Shown in pieces: positions 36,001 to 44,875 of a stretch of DNA of 64,000 bases. Source of the stretch: Roseinatronobacter sp052379845. Its GTDB lineage: Bacteria > Pseudomonadota > Alphaproteobacteria > Rhodobacterales > Rhodobacteraceae. The notes below the pieces were generated by a model that was given only the letters and a program-made list of their open reading frames with translations, did not search any database and was not told the DNA's origin. Position 1 is the stretch's first letter; each line of letters starts with the position of its first letter. The stretch is from the NCBI GenBank assembly GCA_052379845.1, contig JBQTCF010000018.1; one strand, written 5' to 3'. Made by a program: the position numbers and the translations under genes.

Positions 36001-37074
36001 ATGGGCGCAGTCAGTCTGAAGAATATCGTCAAGCGTTTCGGCACGTTTACAGCCGTCGAGAGAACATCGCTGACCATACCCGAGGGCGGTTTCACCACAT
36101 TGCTGGGGCCATCAGGCTGCGGCAAGACGACAACATTGCGCATGATTGCGGGGTTGCTGGACCCGACTGAGGGGGAGATCATTATCAATGGCAGGCGCGT
36201 CAATGACGTGCCTATTCACAAGCGCAATCTGGGGCTGGTGTTTCAGAATTACGCGTTATTCCCGCATAAGACTGTGGCGCAGAATGTGGCGTTCGGGTTG
36301 CGCTACCGCGATGTGGCGAAATCCGAGATTGGGCGGCGTGTCAGGGATGCGCTGGAGCTGGTGCAACTGCCGCATCTGGGCAGCCGTTACCCCAAGGCGC
36401 TGTCAGGCGGGCAGCAACAGCGCATTGCGCTGGCGCGTGCCATTGTCATTGAACCCGATGTGCTGTTGCTGGATGAACCGTTGTCGGCGCTGGACGCCAA
36501 TCTGCGCGAAGACATGCGCGTGGAGTTGAAGAATATTCAGGAGCGTATTGGCGTGACGACTGTCTTCGTGACGCATGACCAGTCCGAAGCGCTGGCCATG
36601 TCCGACCAGATTGTTGTCATGAGCAATGGGCGCATTGAACAGGTCGGTGCCCCCGAAGATGTGTATAACACCCCTGCAAGCGAATTCGTGGCCCGTTTTC
36701 TGGGCGCGTCCAATATTCTGGAAGGGCGCTGTGTGTCGCGCGGGCCGGAAGGGGCCGTGCTGGAGGTGCCTGTGTTCGGGCAAGTGCGAGTCCCTGCCGC
36801 CAAGGCCCCCCATCTTGCGGGCGAAGGCGCGGCCAAGCTGGTCATTCGCGCCGAAAAGCTGTTGCTGCGCGACGCCCAGCCCCCGGACGGGGTGTTCAGT
36901 GCCCCCGCCACCATTGAAACCGTGGACTATCTGGGCCAGTCGGTGCGCTATTTCATCCGTGCGGGCGACATGCAGCTTCAGGCCATCAACATGATTGAAG
37001 ACCGCCCCTTCAGTGCGGGCGCGCAGGTTCACATGACACTCAGGCCGCAAGATTGCGCGGCATTGCCCGGATAG
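36001..37074 (+). CDS. Polyamine-type ABC transporter ATP-binding protein (PotA-like)
   Basis: A 357-residue ATPase of the PotA type: Walker A GPSGCGKT (about 37-44), signature LSGGQQQR (about 135), Walker B LLLDEPLSAL (about 157), switch His in FVTHDQSEAL, and a C-terminal TOBE domain (about 280-355). Two ATGs are possible, at 35965 and 36001; the later one follows AAAGGCAGGTC and matches the family start, so it is preferred. The aminotransferase gene begins five bases after its stop. Confidence 0.92.
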   Translation: MGAVSLKNIVKRFGTFTAVERTSLTIPEGGFTTLLGPSGCGKTTTLRMIAGLLDPTEGEIIINGRRVNDVPIHKRNLGLVFQNYALFPHKTVAQNVAFGLRYRDVAKSEIGRRVRDALELVQLPHLGSRYPKALSGGQQQRIALARAIVIEPDVLLLDEPLSALDANLREDMRVELKNIQERIGVTTVFVTHDQSEALAMSDQIVVMSNGRIEQVGAPEDVYNTPASEFVARFLGASNILEGRCVSRGPEGAVLEVPVFGQVRVPAAKAPHLAGEGAAKLVIRAEKLLLRDAQPPDGVFSAPATIETVDYLGQSVRYFIRAGDMQLQAINMIEDRPFSAGAQVHMTLRPQDCAALPG

Positions 37075-37078
37075 CCCC

Positions 37079-38425
37079 ATGATGAAGCCCGAAAGCCATC
37101 TTTTCTATCAGTCCAGCCAGCGCCGCCCCGTGCTGGACCAAGCGCGCGGCGTCTATATGTGGGACGTGGACGGCAAGCGCTATCTGGACGGGTCAAGCGG
37201 CGCGATGGTGTGCAATATCGGGCATTCCAACCCGCACGTTCTGGACGCCATGCGCCGCCAGATGGAAAAATCAACCTTTGGCTACCGGCTGCATTTTGAA
37301 ACCGAGGCGTCAGAAGCGCTGGCCGCCAGGACTGCCGCACTCTGTCCTGCGGGGATGAACAAGGTGTTCTTCGTCTCGGGCGGGTCGGAAGCGGTGGAAT
37401 CTGCCATCAAACTGGCGCGCCAGCATGCGCTGGCGGTGGGGCAAGGGGCGCGCTGGAAGGTGATCAGCCGCGCCCCGTCCTATCATGGATGCACCTTGGG
37501 GGCGCTGTCCATCACGGGCTATGCGCCGCTGACGGACCCTTTTGCCCCGATGATGCGCGCAATGCCCAAAATCCCGGCCCCGCGCGCCTATCTGGGCGGG
37601 CTGGACCCCGCCGACCCCGCCACGGGCGCGCACTATGCCGCCATGCTGGAGGCGGAAATTCTGGCGCAGGGACCGGACACAGTGCTGGCCTTCATTGTTG
37701 AACCTGTTGGCGGTGCGTCGACTGGCGCGTTGGTGCCGCCTGCGGGCTATATGCAAGCCGTGCAGGAAATTTGCCGCCGCTACGGGGTGCTGCTGATCCT
37801 GGACGAGGTGATGACGGGCGCAGGGCGCACAGGGCGGTTTCTGGCGCTGGAGCATTGGGGCCTGTCGCCCGATATTGTGGTGCTGTCCAAGGGGTTTGCG
37901 GCCGGATATGTGCCCCTTGGTGCCATTGTCGCGCGCGACGATCTGGTGGGCGCGGTGCTGGAGGGGGGCGGCTTCCTGCACGGGTTCACCTATGCGGGCA
38001 ATCCGCTGGCCTGTGCGGCGGGCGCGGCGGTGATTGACGAAATCGCGCGGCAAGGGCTGGTGCAGAATGCGCAGGTGATGGGGGCTGCGTTGCGCGCGCG
38101 GCTGGACGGGTTGGCTGCGCGCCATCCGGTCATTGGCGATGTGCGCGGCCAAGGCTTGTTGCTGGCGTTTGAACTGATGGCCGACCCTGTGACAAAAGCC
38201 CCCCTGCCCGCACGGTTGAATGCCCACCAGCGGCTGGTGGATATTGCCTTTGAACTGGGGTTGATTGTCTATTCGCGCCGCACCCGCAACGGGCTGGAGG
38301 GCGACCATATCATGGTTTGCCCGCCGCTGATCGTGTCTGAGCAGCATCTGGACGAGATGACCGAGACGCTGGACATGGCCTTGGCCAGACTGCGCGATGA
38401 TCTGGCGTTGGCGGAAATGGGGTAA
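37079..38425 (+). CDS. Class III aminotransferase
   Basis: A 448-residue PLP enzyme of fold type I, class III (omega-amino acid, ornithine or diamine type). The PLP lysine is K271 in SKGFAAGY; the cofactor Asp is in LILDEVMTGAGRTG, and VSGGSEAVESAIKLAR is the cofactor-phosphate region. It probably moves an amino group from the imported amine or omega-amino acid to pyruvate or 2-oxoglutarate. The gene starts five bases after the ATPase stop and is followed five bases on by the BKACE gene, so all are one operon. A second ATG three bases downstream is also possible. Confidence 0.9.
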   Translation: MMKPESHLFYQSSQRRPVLDQARGVYMWDVDGKRYLDGSSGAMVCNIGHSNPHVLDAMRRQMEKSTFGYRLHFETEASEALAARTAALCPAGMNKVFFVSGGSEAVESAIKLARQHALAVGQGARWKVISRAPSYHGCTLGALSITGYAPLTDPFAPMMRAMPKIPAPRAYLGGLDPADPATGAHYAAMLEAEILAQGPDTVLAFIVEPVGGASTGALVPPAGYMQAVQEICRRYGVLLILDEVMTGAGRTGRFLALEHWGLSPDIVVLSKGFAAGYVPLGAIVARDDLVGAVLEGGGFLHGFTYAGNPLACAAGAAVIDEIARQGLVQNAQVMGAALRARLDGLAARHPVIGDVRGQGLLLAFELMADPVTKAPLPARLNAHQRLVDIAFELGLIVYSRRTRNGLEGDHIMVCPPLIVSEQHLDEMTETLDMALARLRDDLALAEMG

Positions 38426-38429
38426 ACGC

Positions 38430-39356
38430 ATGTCGGGTATCATCATCACCTGCGCGCTGACCGGGTCCATTCACACGCCCAGCATGTCGCCCTACCTGCC
38501 TGTCACGGGGGCGCAGATTGCCCAACAGGGGCTGGAAGCCGCGCAGGCGGGCGCGGCCATCCTGCACCTGCATGCGCGCAATCCGGTGACAGGCCAGCCA
38601 TCGGCGGCGCTGGAGGATTTCAACGGGTTTGTGCCTGCGCTGGCCCGCGGCACGGACGCCGTGCTGAACCTGTCCACAGGTGGCAGCGCGGTCATGTCGC
38701 TGGATGACCGGCTGGCCGCCCCATTGGCAATTGCGCCGGAAATGGCGTCGTTGAACATGGGCACGATGAATTTCGCGCTATACCCCATGCTGGGGCGGGA
38801 CCGCGCGTGGCTGCATGACTGGGAACAGCCGTTTCTGGAAAACACCGATGATCTGGTGTTCAAGAACACCCCGCGCGACATTGCCCGCATCCTGCACACT
38901 CTGGGCAAGGAGCGCGGCGCGCGGTTTGAATTCGAATGCTACGACCTGAGCCATCTGTATATGCTGCGCCATTTTGCCGATCGCGGGCTGATACAGCCGC
39001 CCTTTTTCATCCAGTTCGTGTTCGGGGTGCTGGGCGGCATGGGGCCGGACGCAGAAAACCTGGCGCATATGGTGCGCATGGCAGACAAGCTGTTCGGGGG
39101 GGACTATCTGTTTTCCGTGCTGGCGGCGGGCCGGTTCCAGATGCCGCTGGTCACCATGGCGGCCGCCATGGGCGGGCATGTGCGCGTGGGGCTGGAAGAC
39201 AGCCTGACCATTGCGCGCGGCCAGCTTGCGCACAGCAACGCCGAACAGGTGGCCAAAATCCGCGAGATTGTGGAACGGCTGGGCCGCGTTGTCATGACGC
39301 CTGATCAGGTGCGCGCCATGCTGGGGCTGAAAGGGGCGGGGCAGATCAATGGCTGA
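38430..39356 (+). CDS. Beta-keto acid cleavage enzyme (BKACE, DUF849)
   Basis: A 308-residue TIM-barrel enzyme of the BKACE family, which condenses a beta-keto acid with acetyl-CoA to give acetoacetate and a new acyl-CoA. Zinc ligands H46 and H48 are in ILHLHARNP, with the acidic ligand expected in the HVRVGLEDS stretch (the Glu). Known members act on 3-keto-5-aminohexanoate or dehydrocarnitine, so a beta-keto product of the aminotransferase or of a later step is a plausible substrate (inference). The ATG at 38430 starts five bases after the aminotransferase stop. The next gene overlaps by eight bases. Confidence 0.9.
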   Translation: MSGIIITCALTGSIHTPSMSPYLPVTGAQIAQQGLEAAQAGAAILHLHARNPVTGQPSAALEDFNGFVPALARGTDAVLNLSTGGSAVMSLDDRLAAPLAIAPEMASLNMGTMNFALYPMLGRDRAWLHDWEQPFLENTDDLVFKNTPRDIARILHTLGKERGARFEFECYDLSHLYMLRHFADRGLIQPPFFIQFVFGVLGGMGPDAENLAHMVRMADKLFGGDYLFSVLAAGRFQMPLVTMAAAMGGHVRVGLEDSLTIARGQLAHSNAEQVAKIREIVERLGRVVMTPDQVRAMLGLKGAGQING

Positions 39357-39837
39357 CATCGCGTTTCGCAGCGTCGCGGGTGCAGATGATCTGGCGCGGC
39401 TTGAAACGGCCTTGCGCACATTAAGCGCCGACATAGGCGAATGCTACGCCACCGACAGCGCCACGCTGGCGCGCGGCCTGCTGGGCGCGCAGCCTGCCGC
39501 GCATGGGCTGTTGGCGTTGCAGGGCGACCAGACGCTTGGCGCAGCGCTTTACAGCCCTGTGTTCTCAACTGTTCGCGGCGGGGCCGGGGCGTATGTGTCC
39601 GATCTGTGGGTCAGTGCGCAGGCCCGCGGTCAGGGGCTTGGCGCACGCCTGTTGGCACAGGTGGCGCGTGCGGGCGCGGCGCAGTGGCAGGCGACATGGC
39701 TGAAGCTGGCCGTCTATGACCACAGCCATTCGGCACAAGCCTTCTACCAGCGGCTGGGGTTTGCCCCCACGCAGGGCATGCAGGAAATGCGCCTTGGCCC
39801 GCAAGGCGTTGCAGATCTGATCAAGAGGACCGCATGA
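39349..39837 (+). CDS. GNAT family N-acetyltransferase
   Basis: A 162-residue single GNAT domain. The acetyl-CoA-binding segment is YVSDLWVSAQARGQGLGARLLAQV (R-G-Q-G-L-G loop at about residues 90-95) and a YDHSHSAQAFYQRLGF motif follows, the usual family end. It overlaps the BKACE gene by eight bases and the deacetylase gene by four, so it is surely co-expressed with them. An acetyltransferase next to a deacetylase and an N-acetyl amino acid racemase suggests it acetylates an amine or amino acid intermediate. The substrate is not known. Confidence 0.87.
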   Translation: MADIAFRSVAGADDLARLETALRTLSADIGECYATDSATLARGLLGAQPAAHGLLALQGDQTLGAALYSPVFSTVRGGAGAYVSDLWVSAQARGQGLGARLLAQVARAGAAQWQATWLKLAVYDHSHSAQAFYQRLGFAPTQGMQEMRLGPQGVADLIKRTA

Positions 39838-40850
39838 AAGCCATATTCGACGACCGACAGCGCCTGCATGACCCGCGCCATTTCATGGCCAATGGCAAGA
39901 TCTATCCCAGCCCCGAAGCGCCCGAACGCATTGCCCGCCTGATGGCAGGCGCACAGGCGGCAGGCTGCGTATTCACCCCCCCGCAGGATGCAGGGCTTGG
40001 CCCGATTGCCGCCATTCACAGCGCGGAATACCTGCATTTCCTGCGCACCATCTATCCGCGCTGGCAGCGTATCCCCGATGCGGGGCCAGAGGTGATTCCC
40101 AATATCCACCCCGCCACACGCAGCGATAATTACCCCAAATCCGCCATCGGGCAGGCAGGCTATCATCAGGCTGACACGGCCTGCCCCATTGGCCCGAAGA
40201 CATGGGATGCGGCCTATTGGTCGGCGCAATCAGCCATCACAGGGGCCGATCTGGTCGCGGGCGGGGAACAGGCGGTCTATGTGCTGTCGCGCCCGCCCGG
40301 CCATCATGCGTTTGCCGATCTGGCGGGGGGGTTCTGCTTTCTGAACAATTCGGCCATTGCCGCTGAACGGTTGCGCGCAAACGGGTTGCGGCCCGCCATT
40401 CTGGATGTCGATGTGCATCATGGCAATGGCACGCAGGGCATTTTCTATGCGCGCGATGATGTGCTGACCGTGTCGCTGCATGCAGACCCCGACCGCTTTT
40501 ATCCCTTCTTCTGGGGGGCTGCGCAGGAACGCGGCACAGGGCGCGGGATGGGGTGCAACCTGAACCTGCCCTTGCCGCGCGGCACGGATGACGCGGGCTA
40601 TATGACCGCGCTGGACACGGCACTGGCACGCATAGGCGCGTTTGGGGCCGATGTGGTGGTCGTGGCGCTGGGGTTGGATGCGCATGTGGACGACCCGTTC
40701 AAGGGCCTGGCACTCACGACGCCGGGGTTTCAGGCGATGGCGGGTGCCATCGCGGGGCTGGGCCTGCCGCTGGTGCTGGTGCAGGAAGGCGGCTATGTCA
40801 GTGACGCGCTGGCCGATAATCTGTCAGCTTTTCTGGGTGGGGTTTCATGA
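39834..40850 (+). CDS. Acetylpolyamine amidohydrolase-like deacetylase
   Basis: A 338-residue zinc deacetylase of the histone-deacetylase fold, closest to bacterial acetylpolyamine amidohydrolases (AphA/HdaH). The active-site His pair is in RPPGHHAFAD, zinc ligands are in DVDVHHGNG and in the ALGLDAHVDDP stretch, and the catalytic Tyr is in EGGYVSD. The MKAIFDDRQ opening and PNIHPATRSDNYP loop occur in the polyamine-deacetylase subgroup. It overlaps the genes on both sides by four bases. It may deacetylate an N-acetyl-polyamine or, given its neighbours, an N-acetyl amino acid such as N-acetyl-L-glutamate; the second role is only inferred. Confidence 0.88.
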   Translation: MKAIFDDRQRLHDPRHFMANGKIYPSPEAPERIARLMAGAQAAGCVFTPPQDAGLGPIAAIHSAEYLHFLRTIYPRWQRIPDAGPEVIPNIHPATRSDNYPKSAIGQAGYHQADTACPIGPKTWDAAYWSAQSAITGADLVAGGEQAVYVLSRPPGHHAFADLAGGFCFLNNSAIAAERLRANGLRPAILDVDVHHGNGTQGIFYARDDVLTVSLHADPDRFYPFFWGAAQERGTGRGMGCNLNLPLPRGTDDAGYMTALDTALARIGAFGADVVVVALGLDAHVDDPFKGLALTTPGFQAMAGAIAGLGLPLVLVQEGGYVSDALADNLSAFLGGVS

Positions 40851-41878
40851 AGATCGAGTTTCACACGCTGTATCTGAAAAAGCGCTTTCCCTTGCGGATT
40901 TCACGCGGTGAAATTCTGGGCGACGAGAACCTGTTTGTCTCGGTCAGTGATGGTACGCTGACAGGTTGGGGCGAAATGGCCCCCGGCTACACCGAAGGCG
41001 CCGCAACTGCAGCAGAGGGGCGCACGCAACTGGAAGCGTTCTGCGCAACCGGGCTGGAGGGCGCGATACATGACATCTGGGCGCATGCCCATGCGGGCGG
41101 TGTTGGCGCATGTGCGCTGGCGGCGCTGGACATGGCCCTTTGGGATTTGCGCGCCAAACAGGCGAATATGCCGCTATACAGCCTGTTGGGGCTGGCGCGG
41201 CGGGGCGTTGTGTCATCGCTGACTGTGGGCATCAACCCGCCAGATGTGGTGTCTGACCGTGTGCCCCTGTTGCTGGCGCGCGGGGCGCGTGCGCTGAAGG
41301 TAAAACTGGGCAGCACAGACGGCATTGACGCGGACAAGGCCATGTTCACGGCAGTGCATGACGCGGCCACAGGCAGCGGCGCGGCCCTGCGGGTGGACGC
41401 CAATGGCGGCTGGTCGCTGCGTGATGCGCGCCACATGATGGACTGGTTGGCCAAGCGCGGCGTGGAATATGTGGAACAACCCCTTGTTCAGGGCGCCGAG
41501 GACCAGTTGCCCGACCTGTTCCGGTCCCGCGCCCTGCCAATATTTGTTGATGAATCCTGCCGGTTTTCCAGCGACATTCCCGCCTTCGCGCAGTGTGTGG
41601 ACGGGGTGAACCTGAAGCTGATGAAGGCGGGCGGCATTACAGAAGCGCTGCGCATTGTCGCCACGGCCCGCGCGCATGGGCTGAAAACCATGATCGGCTG
41701 CATGGGCGAAAGCTCTGTGGCCATTGCTGCGGGCGCGTCACTTTCAGCGCTGTTTGACTATATCGACCTTGATTCCCACCTTAATCTTGATCCCGACCCG
41801 GCCAGCGGCGCGCCCTTTATGGATGGTGTGACCCTGCCCGAAGACCGGCCCGGCCACGGAGGATGCCTGAATGCTTGA
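40847..41878 (+). CDS. dgcA: DgcA-like N-acetyl-D-glutamate racemase / dipeptide epimerase family protein
   Basis: A 343-residue member of the mandelate racemase/enolase superfamily, dipeptide-epimerase branch. Every catalytic residue is in place: both lysine bases (ALKVKLG at about 150 and NLKLMKAGG at about 250) and the three magnesium ligands in RVDANGGW, EYVEQP and FVDESC. Next to a DUF1611 gene it matches DgcA, reported to racemise N-acetyl-D-glutamate to the L form in a D-glutamate catabolic route of marine Proteobacteria. An Ala-Glu dipeptide epimerase is the alternative. The gene overlaps both neighbours (four bases before, eight after). Confidence 0.75.
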   Translation: MKIEFHTLYLKKRFPLRISRGEILGDENLFVSVSDGTLTGWGEMAPGYTEGAATAAEGRTQLEAFCATGLEGAIHDIWAHAHAGGVGACALAALDMALWDLRAKQANMPLYSLLGLARRGVVSSLTVGINPPDVVSDRVPLLLARGARALKVKLGSTDGIDADKAMFTAVHDAATGSGAALRVDANGGWSLRDARHMMDWLAKRGVEYVEQPLVQGAEDQLPDLFRSRALPIFVDESCRFSSDIPAFAQCVDGVNLKLMKAGGITEALRIVATARAHGLKTMIGCMGESSVAIAAGASLSALFDYIDLDSHLNLDPDPASGAPFMDGVTLPEDRPGHGGCLNA

Positions 41879-42914
41879 CCCCACACACCCCATCGCGCTG
41901 TTTGCCGAAGCGACCATGGGCAGCCTGAACGCCAAAATGGCCGAAGGTATCTTGCGCTATGGGCGCAATCCGGTGGTGGCGGTGATCGACAGCACGCAGG
42001 CCGGAAAGCGCGTGCGCGACATTTGCACATTGGACAGCGATGTACCCATCGTTGCGGCAGTGTCAGACGCGCAGGCGCTTGGCGCATCCGTGCTGGTGCT
42101 GGGCACCGCGCCGTCCGGCGGGCGCTTGCCCGTTGCGTGGCAGGGCGTCTTGCAAACGGCCATCGACGGCGGGATGAACCTTGTCAACGGCATGCATGAC
42201 CGCCTTCAGCCCATGTTCGCGGACAGGTTGCGCGCGGGGCAATGGGTCTGGGATTTGCGCGTGCCACAGGGCGATGCGCCCCCCATCGCCATGGCGCGTG
42301 CGGCGGCGCTGAACAATACGCGCGTGTTGATGGTGGGCACCGATATGGCCATTGGCAAAATGACCGCCGGTCTGGAACTGACGCGCAGCTTGCAATCCAT
42401 GGGCCATGACGCAGCGTTTCTGGCCACGGGCCAGACGGGGATTGCGATTACCGGCCGCGGCATTCCGCTGGACGCCATCCGCGTGGACCATGCAGGCGGC
42501 GCGGTGGAACGCATGGTGCTGGAGGCGGCGGCGCATGACATCGTCGTGGTTGAAGGGCAAGGGTCGCTGCTGCATCCGGGCAGCACGGCCACCTTGCCGC
42601 TGATGCGCGGCAGCGCCTGCACCCATATGGTGCTGTGCCACCGGGCGGGCATGGAAACACTGGACGAATTGGACAGCGTGCGCATTCCGCCCCTGCGCGA
42701 TGTCATTGCCCTGAATGAAGCCGTGGCGCGCGCAGGCGGGGCGCTGACTGCGGCCAAAGTGGTGGCCATTGCCCTGAACACGGCGCGCCTGTCCGAATCT
42801 GCAGCCCGCGCAGCCCTTGACGCGGTCGAGGATCAAACCGGACTGCCCGCAACCGATCCTGTGCGCCACGGGGCTGACAAACTGTCGCTGGCGGTGACAG
42901 GGGGCGCGAGGTAG
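41871..42914 (+). CDS. dgcN: DgcN-like D-glutamate N-acetyltransferase (DUF1611)
   Basis: A 347-residue DUF1611 protein: an N-terminal Rossmann-like domain (about 1-120) and a P-loop NTPase-like domain with a modified Walker A, GTDMAIGKMT (about 158-167), and VVVEGQGSLLHPG further on. DUF1611 proteins beside a dipeptide-epimerase-like gene were described as DgcN, which acetylates D-glutamate before DgcA racemises it. The overlap of eight bases with that partner here fits. Last gene of the operon: 70 bases separate its stop from the opposing TRAP gene end, with no clear intrinsic terminator. Confidence 0.75.
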   Translation: MLDPTHPIALFAEATMGSLNAKMAEGILRYGRNPVVAVIDSTQAGKRVRDICTLDSDVPIVAAVSDAQALGASVLVLGTAPSGGRLPVAWQGVLQTAIDGGMNLVNGMHDRLQPMFADRLRAGQWVWDLRVPQGDAPPIAMARAAALNNTRVLMVGTDMAIGKMTAGLELTRSLQSMGHDAAFLATGQTGIAITGRGIPLDAIRVDHAGGAVERMVLEAAAHDIVVVEGQGSLLHPGSTATLPLMRGSACTHMVLCHRAGMETLDELDSVRIPPLRDVIALNEAVARAGGALTAAKVVAIALNTARLSESAARAALDAVEDQTGLPATDPVRHGADKLSLAVTGGAR

Positions 42915-42984
42915 CGCGTGCGGCGCAAAACCGCGCGATCACATGCGGGCAAACCGGATCACGGGAATGCCCGCAACCGCCCCC

Positions 42985-44280
42985 CTAAAGATAGGGAAGC
43001 CACAGAACCAGCACAGGAAAGGCAATCAACAGCGCGACATGCAAGATATCTGCCCCCACAAAAGGCAGCGCGCCACGGAAAATCTTGTTTAACGGCACAT
43101 CCCGTGCAACCCCTGACAGGATATACACATTCATCCCGACCGGCGGCGTGATCAGGGCAATCTCGGTCATGCGCACCACAAGCACGCCGAACAAAACAGC
43201 ATCAAACCCCAAATTGGTGACCAGCGGGAAAAACAGTGGCACTGTCAGGGTCATCATCGCGGATGCGTCCAGCACCATGCCCAGCACAAAATAGACGACC
43301 AGTATCAACAACAGAACCGTCATGGGCGCAAAGCCGCTATTGCTGACAAAATCGACAATGTGAAGCGGTATGCGCGTGACAGTGACAAAACTGTTGAACA
43401 CCAGCGCCCCGAACAGAATGCCGAAGATCATGCCTGTCGTTTTCACAGTCGCATAAATTGCCGTGCGCGCAGTGGCCCATGTCAGGCGGCCGCGCGCCGC
43501 CGTGATGACAATAGCCCCGAATGCGCCCACAGCCCCCGCTTCAGTGGGGGTAAACCAGCCCAGAATAATGCCGCCCATCACAAGGCCAAACAGAAAGATC
43601 ACTTCTCCGGTTGTCTTGAAGCTGCGCAGTTTTTCGCGGAAGGTATATTTCGGCCCACGCGGGCCGGCATCCGGGTTGATGCGGCAGATTATGGCAATCG
43701 TGATAATGTAGAACACCGCCAGCAAGATGCCCGGAATAATACCGGCGGCAAACATCGCACCGATGGATGTTTCTGTCAGAATTCCATAAATAATGAACAT
43801 TCCCGATGGCGGGATCAGCGCGCCGATAGTGCCGCCCGCAACCACGCTGCCAGAGGCCAGCGACAGGTCATATTTATGTTTGCGCATTTCAGGCATGGCC
43901 ACCAGACCCATGGTGGCGGTTGTCGCCAGACTGGACGCGCTGACCGAAGCAAACCCCGCTGATGCCCCGATCGTTGCCATGGCCAGCCCGCCACGCCTGC
44001 GACCAATCCATTTTGCCGCGAATTCATACATGTCCTTGCCAATGCCCGACGCAAACATAAGATGCGCCATGAACAGGAATAACGGAATGGTCCCGATGGC
44101 GTGGTTGGTGACAATCCCGTAAGTTGTCACCCCGATCCGCACCACTGCCGCATCGAAACTGATGATCGCGGCAAAACCGGCAAACCCCACCAGCCCCATC
44201 GCAAACCCGATCGGCATTCCCGCAGCAATAAGGGCGAAAACGACAGCCAGCCCCATGAATCCGATTGCGACAGTGCTCAT
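42985..44280 (-). CDS. TRAP transporter large permease (DctM-like)
   Basis: The large membrane subunit of a tripartite ATP-independent periplasmic transporter, 431 residues with about twelve hydrophobic segments. FAMGLVGFAGF, GSVVAGGTIGALIPPSG and ALITPPVGMNVY are standard DctM landmarks. It couples import of a (usually carboxylate) solute to sodium or proton entry. It overlaps the small permease by four bases and ends the leftward CoA-transferase/TRAP operon. Confidence 0.93.
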   Translation of the reverse strand: MSTVAIGFMGLAVVFALIAAGMPIGFAMGLVGFAGFAAIISFDAAVVRIGVTTYGIVTNHAIGTIPLFLFMAHLMFASGIGKDMYEFAAKWIGRRRGGLAMATIGASAGFASVSASSLATTATMGLVAMPEMRKHKYDLSLASGSVVAGGTIGALIPPSGMFIIYGILTETSIGAMFAAGIIPGILLAVFYIITIAIICRINPDAGPRGPKYTFREKLRSFKTTGEVIFLFGLVMGGIILGWFTPTEAGAVGAFGAIVITAARGRLTWATARTAIYATVKTTGMIFGILFGALVFNSFVTVTRIPLHIVDFVSNSGFAPMTVLLLILVVYFVLGMVLDASAMMTLTVPLFFPLVTNLGFDAVLFGVLVVRMTEIALITPPVGMNVYILSGVARDVPLNKIFRGALPFVGADILHVALLIAFPVLVLWLPYL

Positions 44281-44798
44281 AGCTTGTTTTCCAGTTTTTC
44301 GGGGGTATTGATGCTGTCGTCATGTCCGAACAGAAGCTGGACAACCTTGAACAGCAGCGTCACGCAGATCAGGATCATGGCGGTTGCCATCATCCACCTG
44401 AAGGGCGCAATCGGGATATTGATGATGGGGGATGTTTCGCCCTGTGCGCCGCGCCGGATGGCTTCGCGTATCGTGGCCAGCGCAACCGCCATCCAGAACA
44501 ACGACCCCAAACCCAGCATCAGCCCCTTCAGCGTCAGGCGAAACCGCCGGTGCTGCAGCCGTTCCACGAAAAGCGACACGCCGGTATGTTCGTTTTGCAT
44601 CGTCGCATAGGCCAGCGCAAAGCTGATGGCCGGAATAAGCAACAGCTCCGCAATGACGTAGGTGCCGGGAAATGCTATTCCGATGGCGCGGAACACGACC
44701 GTCACCACGGTCAGCATCATAAGGGCCAGAATGCCTGCAACTGCAATCATGCCCGACACACGGCTGAGGAAATCCAGAATGCGCTGAGCGTATCGCAT
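44277..44798 (-). CDS. TRAP transporter small permease (DctQ-like)
   Basis: A 173-residue DctQ-type subunit with four predicted membrane helices; the QNEHTGVSLFVERL segment between helices two and three is the conserved hallmark. The ATG at 44798 is chosen for its upstream AAGG and because the first helix then begins near residue 15; one at 44834 would add twelve polar residues. It overlaps the DctM start by four bases and follows the binding-protein gene by 77 bases. Confidence 0.9.
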   Translation of the reverse strand: MRYAQRILDFLSRVSGMIAVAGILALMMLTVVTVVFRAIGIAFPGTYVIAELLLIPAISFALAYATMQNEHTGVSLFVERLQHRRFRLTLKGLMLGLGSLFWMAVALATIREAIRRGAQGETSPIINIPIAPFRWMMATAMILICVTLLFKVVQLLFGHDDSINTPEKLENKL

Positions 44799-44875
44799 AT
44801 ATCCATACCTTGAGTGTTTGGGAAAGCGGGGCATGGCGGGGACACGGCAGCCCCCGCCACGTTCAAGTCAGCGCT

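Noticed and set aside
42940..42980. Inverted repeat TGCGGGC/GCCCGCA between dgcN and dctM as terminator
   Set aside because: Loop of about 18 bases and no T-run on either side.
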